Positions 46,883 through 56,118 of a DNA stretch of 64,000 nucleotides are shown here, in pieces. Source of the stretch: Neisseria subflava (GTDB lineage Bacteria > Pseudomonadota > Gammaproteobacteria > Burkholderiales > Neisseriaceae); assembly GCF_003044935.1 (NCBI RefSeq), contig NZ_POXP01000002.1, forward strand, positions 409,692-473,691, written 5' to 3'. Below the pieces are notes generated by a model. That model was not told the origin of the DNA. It ran no database searches and worked only from the letters and a program-made list of their open reading frames with translations. How positions within the stretch are numbered: position 1 is the first letter of the stretch; each line of letters starts with the position of its first letter. The translations under genes and the position numbers were made by a program.

Positions 46883-46946
46883 TCTCTTTCCTTTGTACGG
46901 GTAAAATACGAAATATCATAACAAAATCTGCATATCAAGGCACGAT

Positions 46947-47594
46947 ATGAATCATTCCCCCGTTTGGCTGTTTGACCTCGACAATACTTTGCACAATGCC
47001 GAAGCCGGCATTTTCTACATCATCAACCGCGCCATGACCGAATACATGGCAGGCCGTCTGGAGCTTTCCGAAGAAGCCGCCTCCCAACTGCGCCAAGATT
47101 ATTGGCACCGATACGGTGCGACGCTTGCCGGTTTGCAAATCCACCATCCCGAAGTCGATATCGATGAATTTTTGCGTGAAAGTCACCCGCTTAAGCAAAT
47201 TTTGGCAAAGGTGGAGGGTATGGATGGAACTGATGACGTTTTAGGCCGTCTGAAAGGGCGAAAAGCCGTATTTTCCAACGGGCCTTCGTTTTATGTCCGT
47301 GCATTGGTTGAAGCGTTGGGCTTGGAAGCGCATTTTGACGGCTTGTTCGGCACGGACGACTTCGGCCTGCTCTACAAACCCAATCCACAAGCCTATCTCA
47401 ACGTCTGCCGCCTGTTGGGCGTCAATCCCGAACAGTGCATCATGGTGGACGACAGCGCCGACAATCTGCACCAAGCCAAAGCCTTGGGCATGAAGACCGT
47501 TTGGTACGGTGAAAAAGCCCATCCGTTGCCATTTGCTGACGGCATAGCGAAAGATATGCAGGGCTTGCTTGAATTTTGCACAAAACTGCCGTGA
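46947..47594 (+). CDS. HAD-family pyrimidine 5'-nucleotidase (YjjG/SDT1-like)
   Basis: A 215-residue haloacid dehalogenase-like phosphatase. The nucleophile motif is WLFDLDNTLHNAE with Asp10 and general acid Asp12. Motif II is AVFSNGPSFYVRAL, the Lys is in GLLYKPNPQAYLNV, and the acidic pair in CIMVDDSADNLHQAK. The YLVHHPEVD-like cap segment (IHHPEVDIDEFL) matches the pyrimidine 5'-nucleotidase group, which dephosphorylates UMP, CMP or damaged nucleotides. A DUS lies inside the gene (about 47244). It is divergent from thiB. Confidence 0.86.
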   Translation: MNHSPVWLFDLDNTLHNAEAGIFYIINRAMTEYMAGRLELSEEAASQLRQDYWHRYGATLAGLQIHHPEVDIDEFLRESHPLKQILAKVEGMDGTDDVLGRLKGRKAVFSNGPSFYVRALVEALGLEAHFDGLFGTDDFGLLYKPNPQAYLNVCRLLGVNPEQCIMVDDSADNLHQAKALGMKTVWYGEKAHPLPFADGIAKDMQGLLEFCTKLP

Positions 47595-47655
47595 AATTTT
47601 TAAAAATCAAGTACAATACACGGTATTGACGACATTTAAAAACAAGGACAACATC

Positions 47656-47931
47656 ATGCGTAAACTCGCTTTAATCCTGACTGCCGCCGCCGTTTTGGCC
47701 GGTTGCTCTTGGGAAACCTACACCACCGAATCCGGCCGTACCGCCGTACGCCAAAAATATGCTACCGGCACACCCATCGTTTATCAGGACGGTACTTATT
47801 CTAAAAACATGAATTACAACCAGTTTCGCCCAGAGCGCCGCGCCGTCCAATCCAATCAAGCGGAACACGCTGAACGCGGCCAAAACTGGCAAAAACCGCA
47901 ATTTGCCAACCAACAGCCAGCAACCGAATAA
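47656..47931 (+). CDS. Small lipoprotein with GRTAV...VYQD motif
   Basis: A 91-residue predicted lipoprotein from ATG 47656 (MRKLALILTAAAVLAGCSWE, Cys17), preceded by AAGGACA. The frame is open 29 codons further upstream, but the signal peptide and ribosome site fix this start. The mature part has TYTTESGRTAVRQKY, GTPIVYQDGTYSKNMNY and a glutamine/asparagine-rich hydrophilic tail. It shares motifs with the lipoprotein at 31869-32102. The function is unknown. It lies between the HAD gene and glmU; a DUS hairpin follows (47943-47970). Confidence 0.75.
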   Translation: MRKLALILTAAAVLAGCSWETYTTESGRTAVRQKYATGTPIVYQDGTYSKNMNYNQFRPERRAVQSNQAEHAERGQNWQKPQFANQQPATE

Positions 47932-47995
47932 CAATATCCCCAAGGCCGTCTGAACTTTTCAGACGGCCTCAAACAACGACAACGGAAACCGTATC

Positions 47996-49369
47996 ATGGC
48001 TCAGACAACTTTAAATATCGTCATCCTTGCTGCCGGCAAAGGCACGCGCATGTACTCCAAAATGCCCAAAGTGCTGCACCGCATCGGCGGCCTTCCCATG
48101 GTTGAGCGCGTTATCGACACCGCCACTTCCCTGAATCCCCAAAACATCTGCGTCGTCATCGGCCACGGCAAAGAGCAAGTCTTGGACACCGTCAAACGCG
48201 ACGTCGTTTGGGTTGAACAAACCGAACAGCTCGGTACCGGCCACGCCGTCAAAACCGCCCTGCCGCACCTTTCCGCCGAAGGCCGCACGCTGGTGTTGTA
48301 CGGCGACGTCCCCCTGATTGACGCTGCCACCCTCGAAACCCTGCTCGAAGCCGCAGGCAACGAAGTCGGCCTGTTGACCGACGTGCCCAACGACCCGACA
48401 GGCTTGGGCCGCATCATCCGCGACAGCAACGGCAACGTAACCGCCATTGTCGAAGAAAAAGACGCTGATGCCGCCCAAAAAGCCGTGAAAGAAATCAATA
48501 CCGGCATTTTGGTTCTGCCCAACGCCAAACTCGAAGCTTGGTTGAACAGCCTTTCCAGCAACAATGCCCAAGGCGAATACTACCTGACCGACCTCATCGC
48601 CAAAGCCGTTGCCGACGGCATCAAAGTCCATCCCGTCCAAGTCCGCGCTTCCCATCTGGCCGCCGGCGTGAACAACAAACTCCAACTGGCCGAACTCGAG
48701 CGCATTTTCCAAACCGAACAGGCGCAAGAATTGCTCAAAGCAGGCGTAACCCTGCGCGATCCGGCACGTTTCGATTTACGAGGCCGTCTGAAACACGGAC
48801 AAGATGTCGTGATTGACGTCAACGTCGTCATCGAAGGCGAAGTCGAACTCGGCGACAACGTTGAAATCGGTGCCAACTGCGTGATCAAAAACGCCAAAAT
48901 CGGTGCCAACACCAAAATCGCCCCATTCTCCCATTTTGAAGGTTGCGAAGTCGGCGAAAACAACCAAATCGGCCCATACGCCCGTTTGCGTCCGCAAGCC
49001 AAACTGGCCGACGACGTACACATTGGCAACTTCGTCGAAGTCAAAAACGCCACCATCGGCAACGGCACCAAAGCCAACCACCTCACCTACATCGGTGATG
49101 CCGAGATCGGCAGCAAAACCAACTTCGGCGCCGGCACGATTATTGCCAACTACGACGGCGTGAACAAACACAAAACCGTCATCGGCGACGAAGTGCGCAT
49201 CGGTTCAAACTGCGTACTGGTTGCCCCCGTTACCCTAGGCAACAAAGTAACGACAGGCGCGGGCAGCGCGATTACCCGCAACTGCGAAGACGGCAAACTC
49301 GTTCTCGCCCGTTCGCGCCAAACCGTCATCGAAGGCTGGGTGCGTCCGGAAAAAGGCGATAAGAAGTAA
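47996..49369 (+). CDS. glmU: Bifunctional GlmU (N-acetyltransferase/uridylyltransferase)
   Basis: A 457-residue cytosolic enzyme making UDP-GlcNAc for peptidoglycan and LOS. The N-terminal nucleotidyltransferase begins with VILAAGKGTRMYSKMPKVLH (residues 8-27), with EQLGTGHAVKTALP and YGDVPLID. The C-terminal left-handed beta-helix is seen as hexapeptide repeats from about 265 to 430 (VIEGEVELGDNVEIGANCVIKNAKIG and onward), with NYDGVNKHKTVIG at the acetyltransferase site. A DUS lies between the two domains (about 48781). glmS follows 163 bases downstream, placing the two steps of the pathway together. Confidence 0.97.
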   Translation: MAQTTLNIVILAAGKGTRMYSKMPKVLHRIGGLPMVERVIDTATSLNPQNICVVIGHGKEQVLDTVKRDVVWVEQTEQLGTGHAVKTALPHLSAEGRTLVLYGDVPLIDAATLETLLEAAGNEVGLLTDVPNDPTGLGRIIRDSNGNVTAIVEEKDADAAQKAVKEINTGILVLPNAKLEAWLNSLSSNNAQGEYYLTDLIAKAVADGIKVHPVQVRASHLAAGVNNKLQLAELERIFQTEQAQELLKAGVTLRDPARFDLRGRLKHGQDVVIDVNVVIEGEVELGDNVEIGANCVIKNAKIGANTKIAPFSHFEGCEVGENNQIGPYARLRPQAKLADDVHIGNFVEVKNATIGNGTKANHLTYIGDAEIGSKTNFGAGTIIANYDGVNKHKTVIGDEVRIGSNCVLVAPVTLGNKVTTGAGSAITRNCEDGKLVLARSRQTVIEGWVRPEKGDKK

Positions 49370-49532
49370 GGTTGATCTTTATATTTACTTTCAGACGGCC
49401 TTGAGAAACAAAAAGGCCGTCTGAAACTCAGATTTGCCGTTTCAATGAATATAAAACGGCATTTTCCGACTGCCGCTTTCGGGAGCCGGAGCAGCAGTCA
49501 TTTTCTCAAACTTTTGATACTAAGGAACTTAT

Positions 49533-51371
49533 ATGTGCGGTATCGTAGGTGCTATTCGCGCCAATCACAATGTAGTCGATTTTCTGACCGACGGTCTCAA
49601 ACGCCTTGAATACCGAGGCTATGATTCGTCGGGTATTGCCGTAAACATGGACGGCAAAATCAAACGCGTCCGCCGTGTCGGCCGTGTTCAGCTGATGGAA
49701 GATGCAGCACGCGAAAAAGGCGTGTTCGGCCATATCGGCATCGGCCATACCCGTTGGGCAACCCACGGCGGTGTAACCGAGCCTAACGCCCACCCCCACA
49801 TTTCCGGCGGCATGATCGCGGTTGTCCACAACGGCATCATCGAAAACTTTGAAGCCGAACGCGAACGCTTGAAAGCTTTGGGTTACACCTTCGAATCGCA
49901 AACCGATACCGAAGTCATCGCCCACAGCGTCAACCACGAATACGCGCAAAACGGCGGCAAACTGTTTGAAGCCGTTCAAGCTGCGACTGCCCGTTTCCAC
50001 GGCGCATACGCCATTGCCGTTATCGCACAAGACAACCCTGAACAAATGGTTGTTGCGCGCATGGGCTGCCCGCTGTTGGTGGCCTTGGGCGACCAAGAAA
50101 CCTTCATCGCTTCCGACGTATCCGCCGTGATCGCCTTTACCCGCCGCATCGCTTACTTGGAAGACGGCGACATCGCCCTGCTGAACGCAAACGGCATCGA
50201 AAAACTGCTCGACAAAACCGGTGCGCAAACCGAACGCGCGGTTAAAGTATCCGAATTGTCTCTGGCTTCTTTAGAGTTGGGCCCATACAGCCACTTCATG
50301 CAAAAAGAAATCCACGAACAGCCCCGCGCCATCGCCGATACTGCCGAAGTCTTCTTAGATGGCGGTTTTGAACCTGAAAACTTCGGCGCCAACGCCCGCG
50401 AAGTGTTCGACGATATCCACAGCATCAAAATCCTTGCCTGCGGTACGTCCTACTATGCTGCGCTGACCGCCAAATACTGGCTCGAATCTATCGCCAAAGT
50501 GCCGACCGACGTGGAAATCGCCAGCGAATACCGCTACCGCGACGTGATTGCCGATCCAAAACAACTGGTCATCACCATTTCCCAATCCGGCGAAACTTTG
50601 GACACCATGGAAGCCCTGAAATACGCGCAATCCTTGGGACACAAACACAGCTTGTCTATTTGTAACGTGATGGAATCCGCCCTGCCGCGCGAAAGCGAAT
50701 TGGTACTGTACACACGCGCCGGTGCAGAAATCGGCGTTGCCTCTACCAAAGCGTTCACGACCCAACTGGTTGTCCTGTTCGGCCTGGCCGTTACCCTGGG
50801 TAAACAGCGCGGTCTGGTTTCCGATGAGCAAGCAGCTGCATACGTTGAAGAATTGCGCCAACTGCCCGGCAGCATTCAGCACGTTCTCAATCTTGAACCG
50901 CAAATCGCCGCTTGGGCACAAAAATTTGCCAAGAAAACCAGCGCACTCTTCCTGGGTCGCGGCATCCACTTCCCAATCGCTCTTGAAGGCGCATTGAAGC
51001 TGAAAGAGATTACCTATATCCACGCCGAAGCTTATCCTGCGGGTGAGCTGAAACACGGCCCGTTGGCCTTGGTGGACGAGAACATGCCTGTTGTCGTAAT
51101 TGCTCCGAACGACAGCCTGTTGGACAAAGTGAAAGCCAATATGCAGGAAGTCGGCGCACGCGGCGGCGAACTCTTCGTCTTCGCCGACCTCGACAGCAAC
51201 TTCAACGCCACCGAAGGCGTGCACGTTATCCGCGCCCCACGCCACGTCGGCGTACTCTCGCCGATTGTGCACACCATCCCCGTGCAACTCCTGTCTTACC
51301 ACGCCGCCCTTGCACGCGGTACAGACGTGGACAAACCGCGCAACTTGGCTAAATCGGTAACGGTTGAGTAA
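49533..51371 (+). CDS. glmS: Glucosamine-fructose-6-phosphate aminotransferase
   Basis: A 612-residue enzyme, full length for GlmS. It makes glucosamine 6-phosphate from fructose 6-phosphate and glutamine, the entry to amino-sugar synthesis. The glutaminase domain begins [18 protein letters not shown] with Cys2 as nucleophile. The two SIS domains carry [35 protein letters not shown] and [18 protein letters not shown], and the C terminus [13 protein letters not shown] is intact. An AAGGAAC ribosome site precedes the ATG. No glmS ribozyme is expected in Gram-negatives, and none is seen upstream. Confidence 0.97.
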   Translation: MCGIVGAIRANHNVVDFLTDGLKRLEYRGYDSSGIAVNMDGKIKRVRRVGRVQLMEDAAREKGVFGHIGIGHTRWATHGGVTEPNAHPHISGGMIAVVHNGIIENFEAERERLKALGYTFESQTDTEVIAHSVNHEYAQNGGKLFEAVQAATARFHGAYAIAVIAQDNPEQMVVARMGCPLLVALGDQETFIASDVSAVIAFTRRIAYLEDGDIALLNANGIEKLLDKTGAQTERAVKVSELSLASLELGPYSHFMQKEIHEQPRAIADTAEVFLDGGFEPENFGANAREVFDDIHSIKILACGTSYYAALTAKYWLESIAKVPTDVEIASEYRYRDVIADPKQLVITISQSGETLDTMEALKYAQSLGHKHSLSICNVMESALPRESELVLYTRAGAEIGVASTKAFTTQLVVLFGLAVTLGKQRGLVSDEQAAAYVEELRQLPGSIQHVLNLEPQIAAWAQKFAKKTSALFLGRGIHFPIALEGALKLKEITYIHAEAYPAGELKHGPLALVDENMPVVVIAPNDSLLDKVKANMQEVGARGGELFVFADLDSNFNATEGVHVIRAPRHVGVLSPIVHTIPVQLLSYHAALARGTDVDKPRNLAKSVTVE

Positions 51372-51385
51372 GCAATAAACCGGTT

Positions 51386-51435
51386 AAAAAAAGGCCGTCT
51401 GAAACCTGTTTCAAGGTTTCAGACGGCCTTTTTTA
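51386..51435 (+). terminator. glmS DUS terminator
   Basis: AAAAAAAGGCCGTCTGAAACC pairs with GGTTTCAGACGGCCTTTTTT, a 15-base stem and T-run; one of the strongest terminators in the window. Confidence 0.9.
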
Positions 51436-51450
51436 TTTTAAGAATCCGAT

Positions 51451-51813
51451 TTATTTTTCGTATTCGGAAATGTATTGTGTGACAGCAGCTTGAGGATTTT
51501 GAGCAAAGATAACTTTGGCATCCTTTTGATATTGATAGCCGCGTTTTATCAAATTTTTTTCACGTAGTGAATTACCGTATCCACCAAGTATAATTTTAAT
51601 TATAAGACTTATCATAAACAGAAGGTGTGCTACAGATAAGTCTCTGACAGTAAATTGTAATATTATAGACCAAATAATAAGTGTAATACCTAAATCCTAT
51701 ATTTTTTTTACGCATGCCCAGATGCCACCAAAGAAAAAAGCAGGCCAAGACCAGCCTTGTTTGACAGCTTCATATTGACCTGCCGGATTTTTGAATATCT
51801 TATAAATTTTCAT
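51451..51813 (-). pseudogene. DUF2628-like membrane protein gene with an in-frame stop
   Basis: ATG at 51813 has an AAAGGGATAT site. The frame reads MKIYKIFKNPAGQYEAVKQG, WSWPAFFFGGIWACVKKI, then TAG at 51699-51697, and continues in the same frame as DLGITLIIWSIILQ, HLLFMISLIIKIILGGYGNS, LREKNLIKRGYQYQK and AAVTQYISEYEK to TAA at 51451. The whole follows the DUF2628 pattern (two or more membrane helices around GGxxW and GxxGNxxxxxxLxKRGY). The stop probably arose from TGG (Trp) as in the usual LWGLG sequence. A single nonsense change; 120 codons without it. A run of eight A lies just before the stop but changing it would not restore the frame. No DUS is inside. Confidence 0.78.
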
Positions 51814-51895
51814 ACAAATATCCCTTTATAATAAACAACTAAAAGACAATAAATTATACTTATTTTTATAATTAATTGGAATAATTTTAAAACAA

Positions 51896-51928
51896 CAGGC
51901 CGTCTGAAAAATCTTTCAGACGGCCTGT
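51896..51928. terminator. DUS hairpin after the M16 peptidase gene
   Basis: ACAGGCCGTCTGAAAAA and TTTCAGACGGCCTGTTG with a very short loop; ends the leftward peptidase transcript. Confidence 0.78.
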
Positions 51929-51942
51929 TGTTTTAAAGCGTT

Positions 51943-53241
51943 TTATTCTGCACCGACAACGACGGTGTTGAGGTCTTTGAATTTGACGCGGCGTTGCCAT
52001 GCGTCGCGGACTTGTTCGACGGTCAGGCTGTTGATGGCTTTTGGGTAGGCTTCCAAGTAGTCGTTGGGCAGGTCGTAGAGGCCGATCAGGCTCAGGTAGT
52101 TGAGCAGTTTGTCGTTGGAGTCGTAGCGCAGGGGAAAGCCGCCGACGATGTTGGCTTTGGCCTGTTTCAGCTCGGCTTCGGTCGGGCCTTCGGCGATAAA
52201 CTGCTCGATGATGGCTTGGGTGTCAGCCAGTGAGGCTTTGGTGTTTTTCTTTTGGGTGGAGTAGGAAACGGCAAACGTGCCCTCTTCTGTCGCCGGGGCG
52301 AGGCTGCTGTATACGCCGTAGGTGTAGCCGTGTCGGTCGCGCAAAACTTTCATGAGGCGGCTGTCGAAACCGCCGCCGCCGAGGATGTAGTTGCCGGCAA
52401 CGAGGGCATAGTAGTCAGGGTCATGGCGTTTGATGAGGGAGGTGCCGAGCAGGACTTGTGCCTGTGTGCCGGCAAAGGGGATGTCGCGGCGTTGGGCGGT
52501 TTGTTTGGGAACGGGCGGGATGGCATGGGTTGCGGTGGCTTTGGCCGGCAGGTCTTTGAGGACGCGTTCGACCAGTTGCTCTGCCTGTTTGCGGTTGAGG
52601 TCGCCTACGATGGCGACGATGGCGTTGTCTTTGCCGTAGTGGGTGCGGTGGAAGGCGCGGATGTCGTCCAGACTAACGCGTTTGAGGCTGTCAACGGTTA
52701 TGTTTGCGCCGCTGCCGTAGGGATGGTTCGGGTAGATGAGCTTGGTCAGTTCGCGCGTGGCGGTGTAGTCGGGGGTGGTTTCTTGTTGTTGCAAGCCGGT
52801 AATGGATTGGATTTGACGGCGGCGGAAAACGGCTTCGTCAAAACGCGGACGGGTCAGCGAGTGGTTGAGCAAGTTGGCGGCTTTGTCGCGGATGTCGGCT
52901 TTGCTGAGGCTGCGGAAGCCTGCAGATGCGCTTTCGGCATTGCTGTCGCTGTTGATTTGTGCGCCGATGTTGTCGGCTTCGGCATTGAAGGCTTCTTCGT
53001 CCAGCTCTTGGGTGCCGTCGGTCAGAAGGGCGGCGGTAAATTCGGCAACTTGGCTTTTACCATCCGGATTGGCGACGCTGCCTGCGCCCTTGAAGCTGAC
53101 TTCAAGGTCGATGATGGGGTTTTCGTGGCGTTCGACAAGGAGGATTTGGGTGCCGTCGCGGTTGCGCCAGCGTTGGATGTCGGTGGCGGCTTGGACGCTT
53201 AAGGGCAGGAGTAGGGCAAGGGCGAGCAGGGTGGGTTTCAT
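51943..53241 (-). CDS. M16-family peptidase subunit, probably inactive partner
   Basis: A 432-residue exported protein: signal peptide MKPTLLALALLLPLSVQA, then two M16 domains. The zinc motif HxxEH is not present at the expected place (AEFTAALLTDGTQELDEEAF), so it is likely the non-catalytic half of a two-chain peptidase. The second half has FAGTQAQVLLGTSLIKRHDPDYYAL and LGGGGFDSRLMKVLRDRHGYTYG, the usual substrate-chamber strands. It follows the catalytic subunit gene on the same strand (58-base gap with a DUS hairpin), so the two are coexpressed and probably form a periplasmic heterodimer. Confidence 0.88.
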   Translation of the reverse strand: MKPTLLALALLLPLSVQAATDIQRWRNRDGTQILLVERHENPIIDLEVSFKGAGSVANPDGKSQVAEFTAALLTDGTQELDEEAFNAEADNIGAQINSDSNAESASAGFRSLSKADIRDKAANLLNHSLTRPRFDEAVFRRRQIQSITGLQQQETTPDYTATRELTKLIYPNHPYGSGANITVDSLKRVSLDDIRAFHRTHYGKDNAIVAIVGDLNRKQAEQLVERVLKDLPAKATATHAIPPVPKQTAQRRDIPFAGTQAQVLLGTSLIKRHDPDYYALVAGNYILGGGGFDSRLMKVLRDRHGYTYGVYSSLAPATEEGTFAVSYSTQKKNTKASLADTQAIIEQFIAEGPTEAELKQAKANIVGGFPLRYDSNDKLLNYLSLIGLYDLPNDYLEAYPKAINSLTVEQVRDAWQRRVKFKDLNTVVVGAE

Positions 53242-53257
53242 GTTGTGGCTTTCTGTT

Positions 53258-53295
53258 AAGGCCGTCTGAAAGGGTATGGGCTTTCAGACGGCCTG
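53258..53295. terminator. DUS hairpin between the two M16 genes
   Basis: AAGGCCGTCTGAAAG and CTTTCAGACGGCCT with a 9-base loop. It has no T-run, so it may reduce rather than stop read-through inside the operon. Confidence 0.55.
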
Positions 53296-53299
53296 ATGT

Positions 53300-54649
53300 T
53301 TATCGGCGTTTGGCAGCTTTTTTGCTTGGCGCGGCGGCAGGTTTTTGCGGCTCGATGATGACGGTACTCATGCGCTCGTCGGTCAACATTCGGGCGGCGG
53401 CCTGTACTTCTTGCGCACTGACTGCCTGTAAGCGGCGGTGGATTTCTTGTTCGTCGGTATATTGGAAACCGCGTGCTTCGAGGCGGCCCATCATGGAGGC
53501 TTGGGAAGACATGGAGTCTTTGGCGTAGATTTCGTTGACTGCTGCCTGGGTTTTGACGCGCTGCAATTCTTCTTCGGAAACGCCGTGGTCGGCAATGTCT
53601 TTGATCTCTTGGCGCAGCTGGGCAATCAGAGTATCGGTTTTCACGCCTTCGGCAGGCATGGCCATTACGCTGAACAGCGGCATTTCACGGCTGATGATGT
53701 CGTAATGCGTTCCTGCGTTCAATGCGGTTTGCTTGCCGCGCACGAGGTTTTTATCAAAACGGCTGGATGCGTTGCCTGCCAAAATATCGGAGAGGATGTC
53801 GAGGGCGAAAGGCATCGTGTCATCGAGTTTTTGGAGTTTCGGCACACGGAAGTTGATGGCAATCAGCGGCTGGTGTGTAACCGGAGAAGTGGCTTTGACC
53901 GTAACAGGCTTGCGCAAATAGGGTTCGGTATGGAGTTTGTTGCGCGGCGGCTGGGCTTTGGCCGGAATATCGCCAAAGAGTTTGGCGGCCGTCTGAAGCG
54001 TTTGTTTGGCATCGACATCGCCGACAATGACCAATACGGCATTGTTGGGCGCGTAATATTGTTTGTACCACGCGCGCAAGTCGTCGGCTTTTAGGGTGTG
54101 CAAATCTTTCATGTAGCCGATGACGGAGGCGCGCATGGACGGTTGGGTAAAGGCGGCAAGATAGGCTTGCTCCCACATTTTGCCGTCGGCCGTGTCTTCC
54201 GTGCGTTGGCGGCGTTCTTCACGGATGACGTTCATCTCGTTGAGGAATTCTTTGTCACTGAAGTTGAGGTTGTGCATGCGGTCGGCTTCGAGCTTCAGAA
54301 TCTCGGGCAGGTTGGCGGCGGCGACGTTTTCGTAATACACCGTTTCATTGCGGTTGGTATAGGCATTGTTTTGCCCACCCAGCTCGGACACGCGGCGATT
54401 GAACTCGCCGGAGGGGACGTCTTTCGTGCCTTTAAACATCATGTGTTCCAAAGCGTGGCTCAAGCCGCTTTTGCCCGGTTTTTCATCCACGCTGCCGATT
54501 TTGTACCAAATCTGCGAAACGGCCACAGGCGCGCGGTGGTCTTCTTTGACGATGATTTTCAGACCGTTGGGCAGGGTTTCAGAAAGCGTCTGCGCCCATG
54601 AGGCGGCAGGCAGCGCGAAGGCAAGCATTAAAGCAATTCGGCGTAACAT
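53300..54649 (-). CDS. M16-family zinc peptidase, catalytic subunit
   Basis: A 449-residue exported metallopeptidase with signal [20 protein letters not shown]. The inverted zinc motif is HALEH in [14 protein letters not shown] (about 64-77), with the distal Glu in the [19 protein letters not shown] region. The second M16 domain has [21 protein letters not shown]. The C terminus is proline- and lysine-rich ([16 protein letters not shown]). It should degrade peptides in the periplasm together with the next gene's product. Its 5-prime end is divergent from pgk across about 195 bases. Confidence 0.92.
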   Translation of the reverse strand: MLRRIALMLAFALPAASWAQTLSETLPNGLKIIVKEDHRAPVAVSQIWYKIGSVDEKPGKSGLSHALEHMMFKGTKDVPSGEFNRRVSELGGQNNAYTNRNETVYYENVAAANLPEILKLEADRMHNLNFSDKEFLNEMNVIREERRQRTEDTADGKMWEQAYLAAFTQPSMRASVIGYMKDLHTLKADDLRAWYKQYYAPNNAVLVIVGDVDAKQTLQTAAKLFGDIPAKAQPPRNKLHTEPYLRKPVTVKATSPVTHQPLIAINFRVPKLQKLDDTMPFALDILSDILAGNASSRFDKNLVRGKQTALNAGTHYDIISREMPLFSVMAMPAEGVKTDTLIAQLRQEIKDIADHGVSEEELQRVKTQAAVNEIYAKDSMSSQASMMGRLEARGFQYTDEQEIHRRLQAVSAQEVQAAARMLTDERMSTVIIEPQKPAAAPSKKAAKRR

Positions 54650-54844
54650 GGTTCAATCCGTAAAATGAAAATCAATCGCCAAAGTATAGCGGAAAATCTG
54701 CAAAGATTGGCCGAATGTTTCAGACGGCCTGAGACTTTATCTGCTGATTCACATCAAGCGCGGCCGTTGCCAATCTTTACCGTCGCGCCTCATTCGCGGA
54801 TAATCCCAAACATTCCCGTTTCCAACCATCACAAAGGAATCATC

Positions 54845-56023
54845 ATGGCATTTTTGAAACTGACCGAACAAAATGTTCAAGGCAAAACCGTTCTGATCCG
54901 CGCCGATATGAACGTACCGTTCAAAGACGGCAACATCAGCGACGACACCCGTATCCGCGCTTCGCTCGCATCCATTAAATACTGCTTGGACAACGGCGCA
55001 TCTGTGATCGTGATGACTCACCTCGGCCGACCGACCGAAGGCGAATTCCATCCTGAAGACGATGTGGCGCCTGTTGCCGCACATTTGGGCAAACTGTTGG
55101 GCAAAGACGTGAAAGTATTGAACGACTGGCGTGAAAACAAACCGACTTTGAACGCCGGTGATGTCGTGATGCTGCAAAACGTGCGCATCAACAAAGGCGA
55201 GAAGAAAAACGACTTGGAGCTGGGCAAAGCCTACGCGTCTTTGTGCGACGTGTTCGTCAACGATGCATTCGGTACCGCCCACCGCGCCCAAGCTTCGACT
55301 GAAGCCGTTGCCCAAGCCGCACCGGTTGCCTGCGCCGGCGTGTTGATGGCGGGCGAACTCGACGCTTTGGGCAAAGCCCTGAAACAACCGGCTCATCCGA
55401 TGGTTGCCATCGTTGCCGGCAGCAAAGTGTCTACCAAACTGACCATCCTCGAATCTTTGGCCGACAAAGTTGATCAACTGATCGTCGGCGGCGGCATTGC
55501 CAATACCTTCCTGTTGGCAGAAGGCAAAGCCATCGGCAAATCTTTGGCCGAACACGATTTGGTGGAAGAATCCAAAAAAATCATGGCGAAAATGGCGGCT
55601 AAAGGCGGCTCTGTACCGCTGCCGACCGATGTGGTTGTCGCTAAAGCCTTTGCCGCCGATGCGGAAGCTGTGGTGAAAGACATTGCCGACGTTGCCGAAG
55701 ACGATATGATTTTGGACATCGGCCCTAAATCTGCCGCTGCTTTGGCCGATTTGCTCAAAGCTGCCGGTACGGTTGTATGGAACGGCCCGGTCGGCGTGTT
55801 TGAGTTTGACCAATTTGCCGGCGGTACCAAAGTATTGGCCGAAGCGATTGCCCAAAGCGATGCGTTCTCGATTGCCGGCGGCGGCGACACTTTGGCGGCG
55901 ATTGCCAAATTCGGCGTAACCGATCAAATCAGCTACATTTCTACCGGCGGCGGCGCGTTCCTTGAGTTCTTGGAAGGCAAAGAGTTGCCTGCCGTTGCTG
56001 CTTTGGAAAAACGCGGCGCATAA
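54845..56023 (+). CDS. pgk: Phosphoglycerate kinase
   Basis: A 392-residue glycolytic kinase. The start is ATG 54845 ([23 protein letters not shown]), after AAAGGAA; the frame is open for 60 more codons upstream, but those show no coding character and include a DUS. Motifs are RADMNVPF (19-26), [30 protein letters not shown] and the C-terminal nucleotide loop [17 protein letters not shown] followed by [14 protein letters not shown]. The length is standard. It is followed by a DUS hairpin closely related to the pair flanking the effector cassette. Confidence 0.97.
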   Translation: MAFLKLTEQNVQGKTVLIRADMNVPFKDGNISDDTRIRASLASIKYCLDNGASVIVMTHLGRPTEGEFHPEDDVAPVAAHLGKLLGKDVKVLNDWRENKPTLNAGDVVMLQNVRINKGEKKNDLELGKAYASLCDVFVNDAFGTAHRAQASTEAVAQAAPVACAGVLMAGELDALGKALKQPAHPMVAIVAGSKVSTKLTILESLADKVDQLIVGGGIANTFLLAEGKAIGKSLAEHDLVEESKKIMAKMAAKGGSVPLPTDVVVAKAFAADAEAVVKDIADVAEDDMILDIGPKSAAALADLLKAAGTVVWNGPVGVFEFDQFAGGTKVLAEAIAQSDAFSIAGGGDTLAAIAKFGVTDQISYISTGGGAFLEFLEGKELPAVAALEKRGA

Positions 56024-56048
56024 TCAGTTTTAATCTCGATGGCTGAAT

Positions 56049-56090
56049 AAAGGTCGTCTGAAATCTGGAAATCAGGTTTCAGACGGCCTT
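56049..56090. terminator. pgk terminator; third copy of the cassette-flanking hairpin
   Basis: Its complement matches the 41-bp repeat at 42404 and 44327 over the full loop, with one stem base changed (GACC for GGCC). It lies between convergent pgk and the YccS-type gene. Confidence 0.85.
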
Positions 56091-56118
56091 ATTTATTTTG
56101 TTGAAATGTGTTATCGGT

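Noticed and set aside
46883..46946. TPP riboswitch upstream of thiB
   Set aside because: Only 64 bases separate the divergent genes and no THI-box sequence (CTGAGA with the partner ACCTGATCTGG-like element) is present.
51701..51708. A8 tract in the DUF2628 gene as a phase-variation switch
   Set aside because: The frame is the same before and after the tract; the defect is a nonsense codon next to it, so changing tract length would break rather than restore the gene.
54665..54844. N-terminal 60-codon extension of pgk
   Set aside because: The extension contains a DUS and non-coding-like sequence; the ATG at 54845 has a good ribosome site and matches the universal PGK N terminus.
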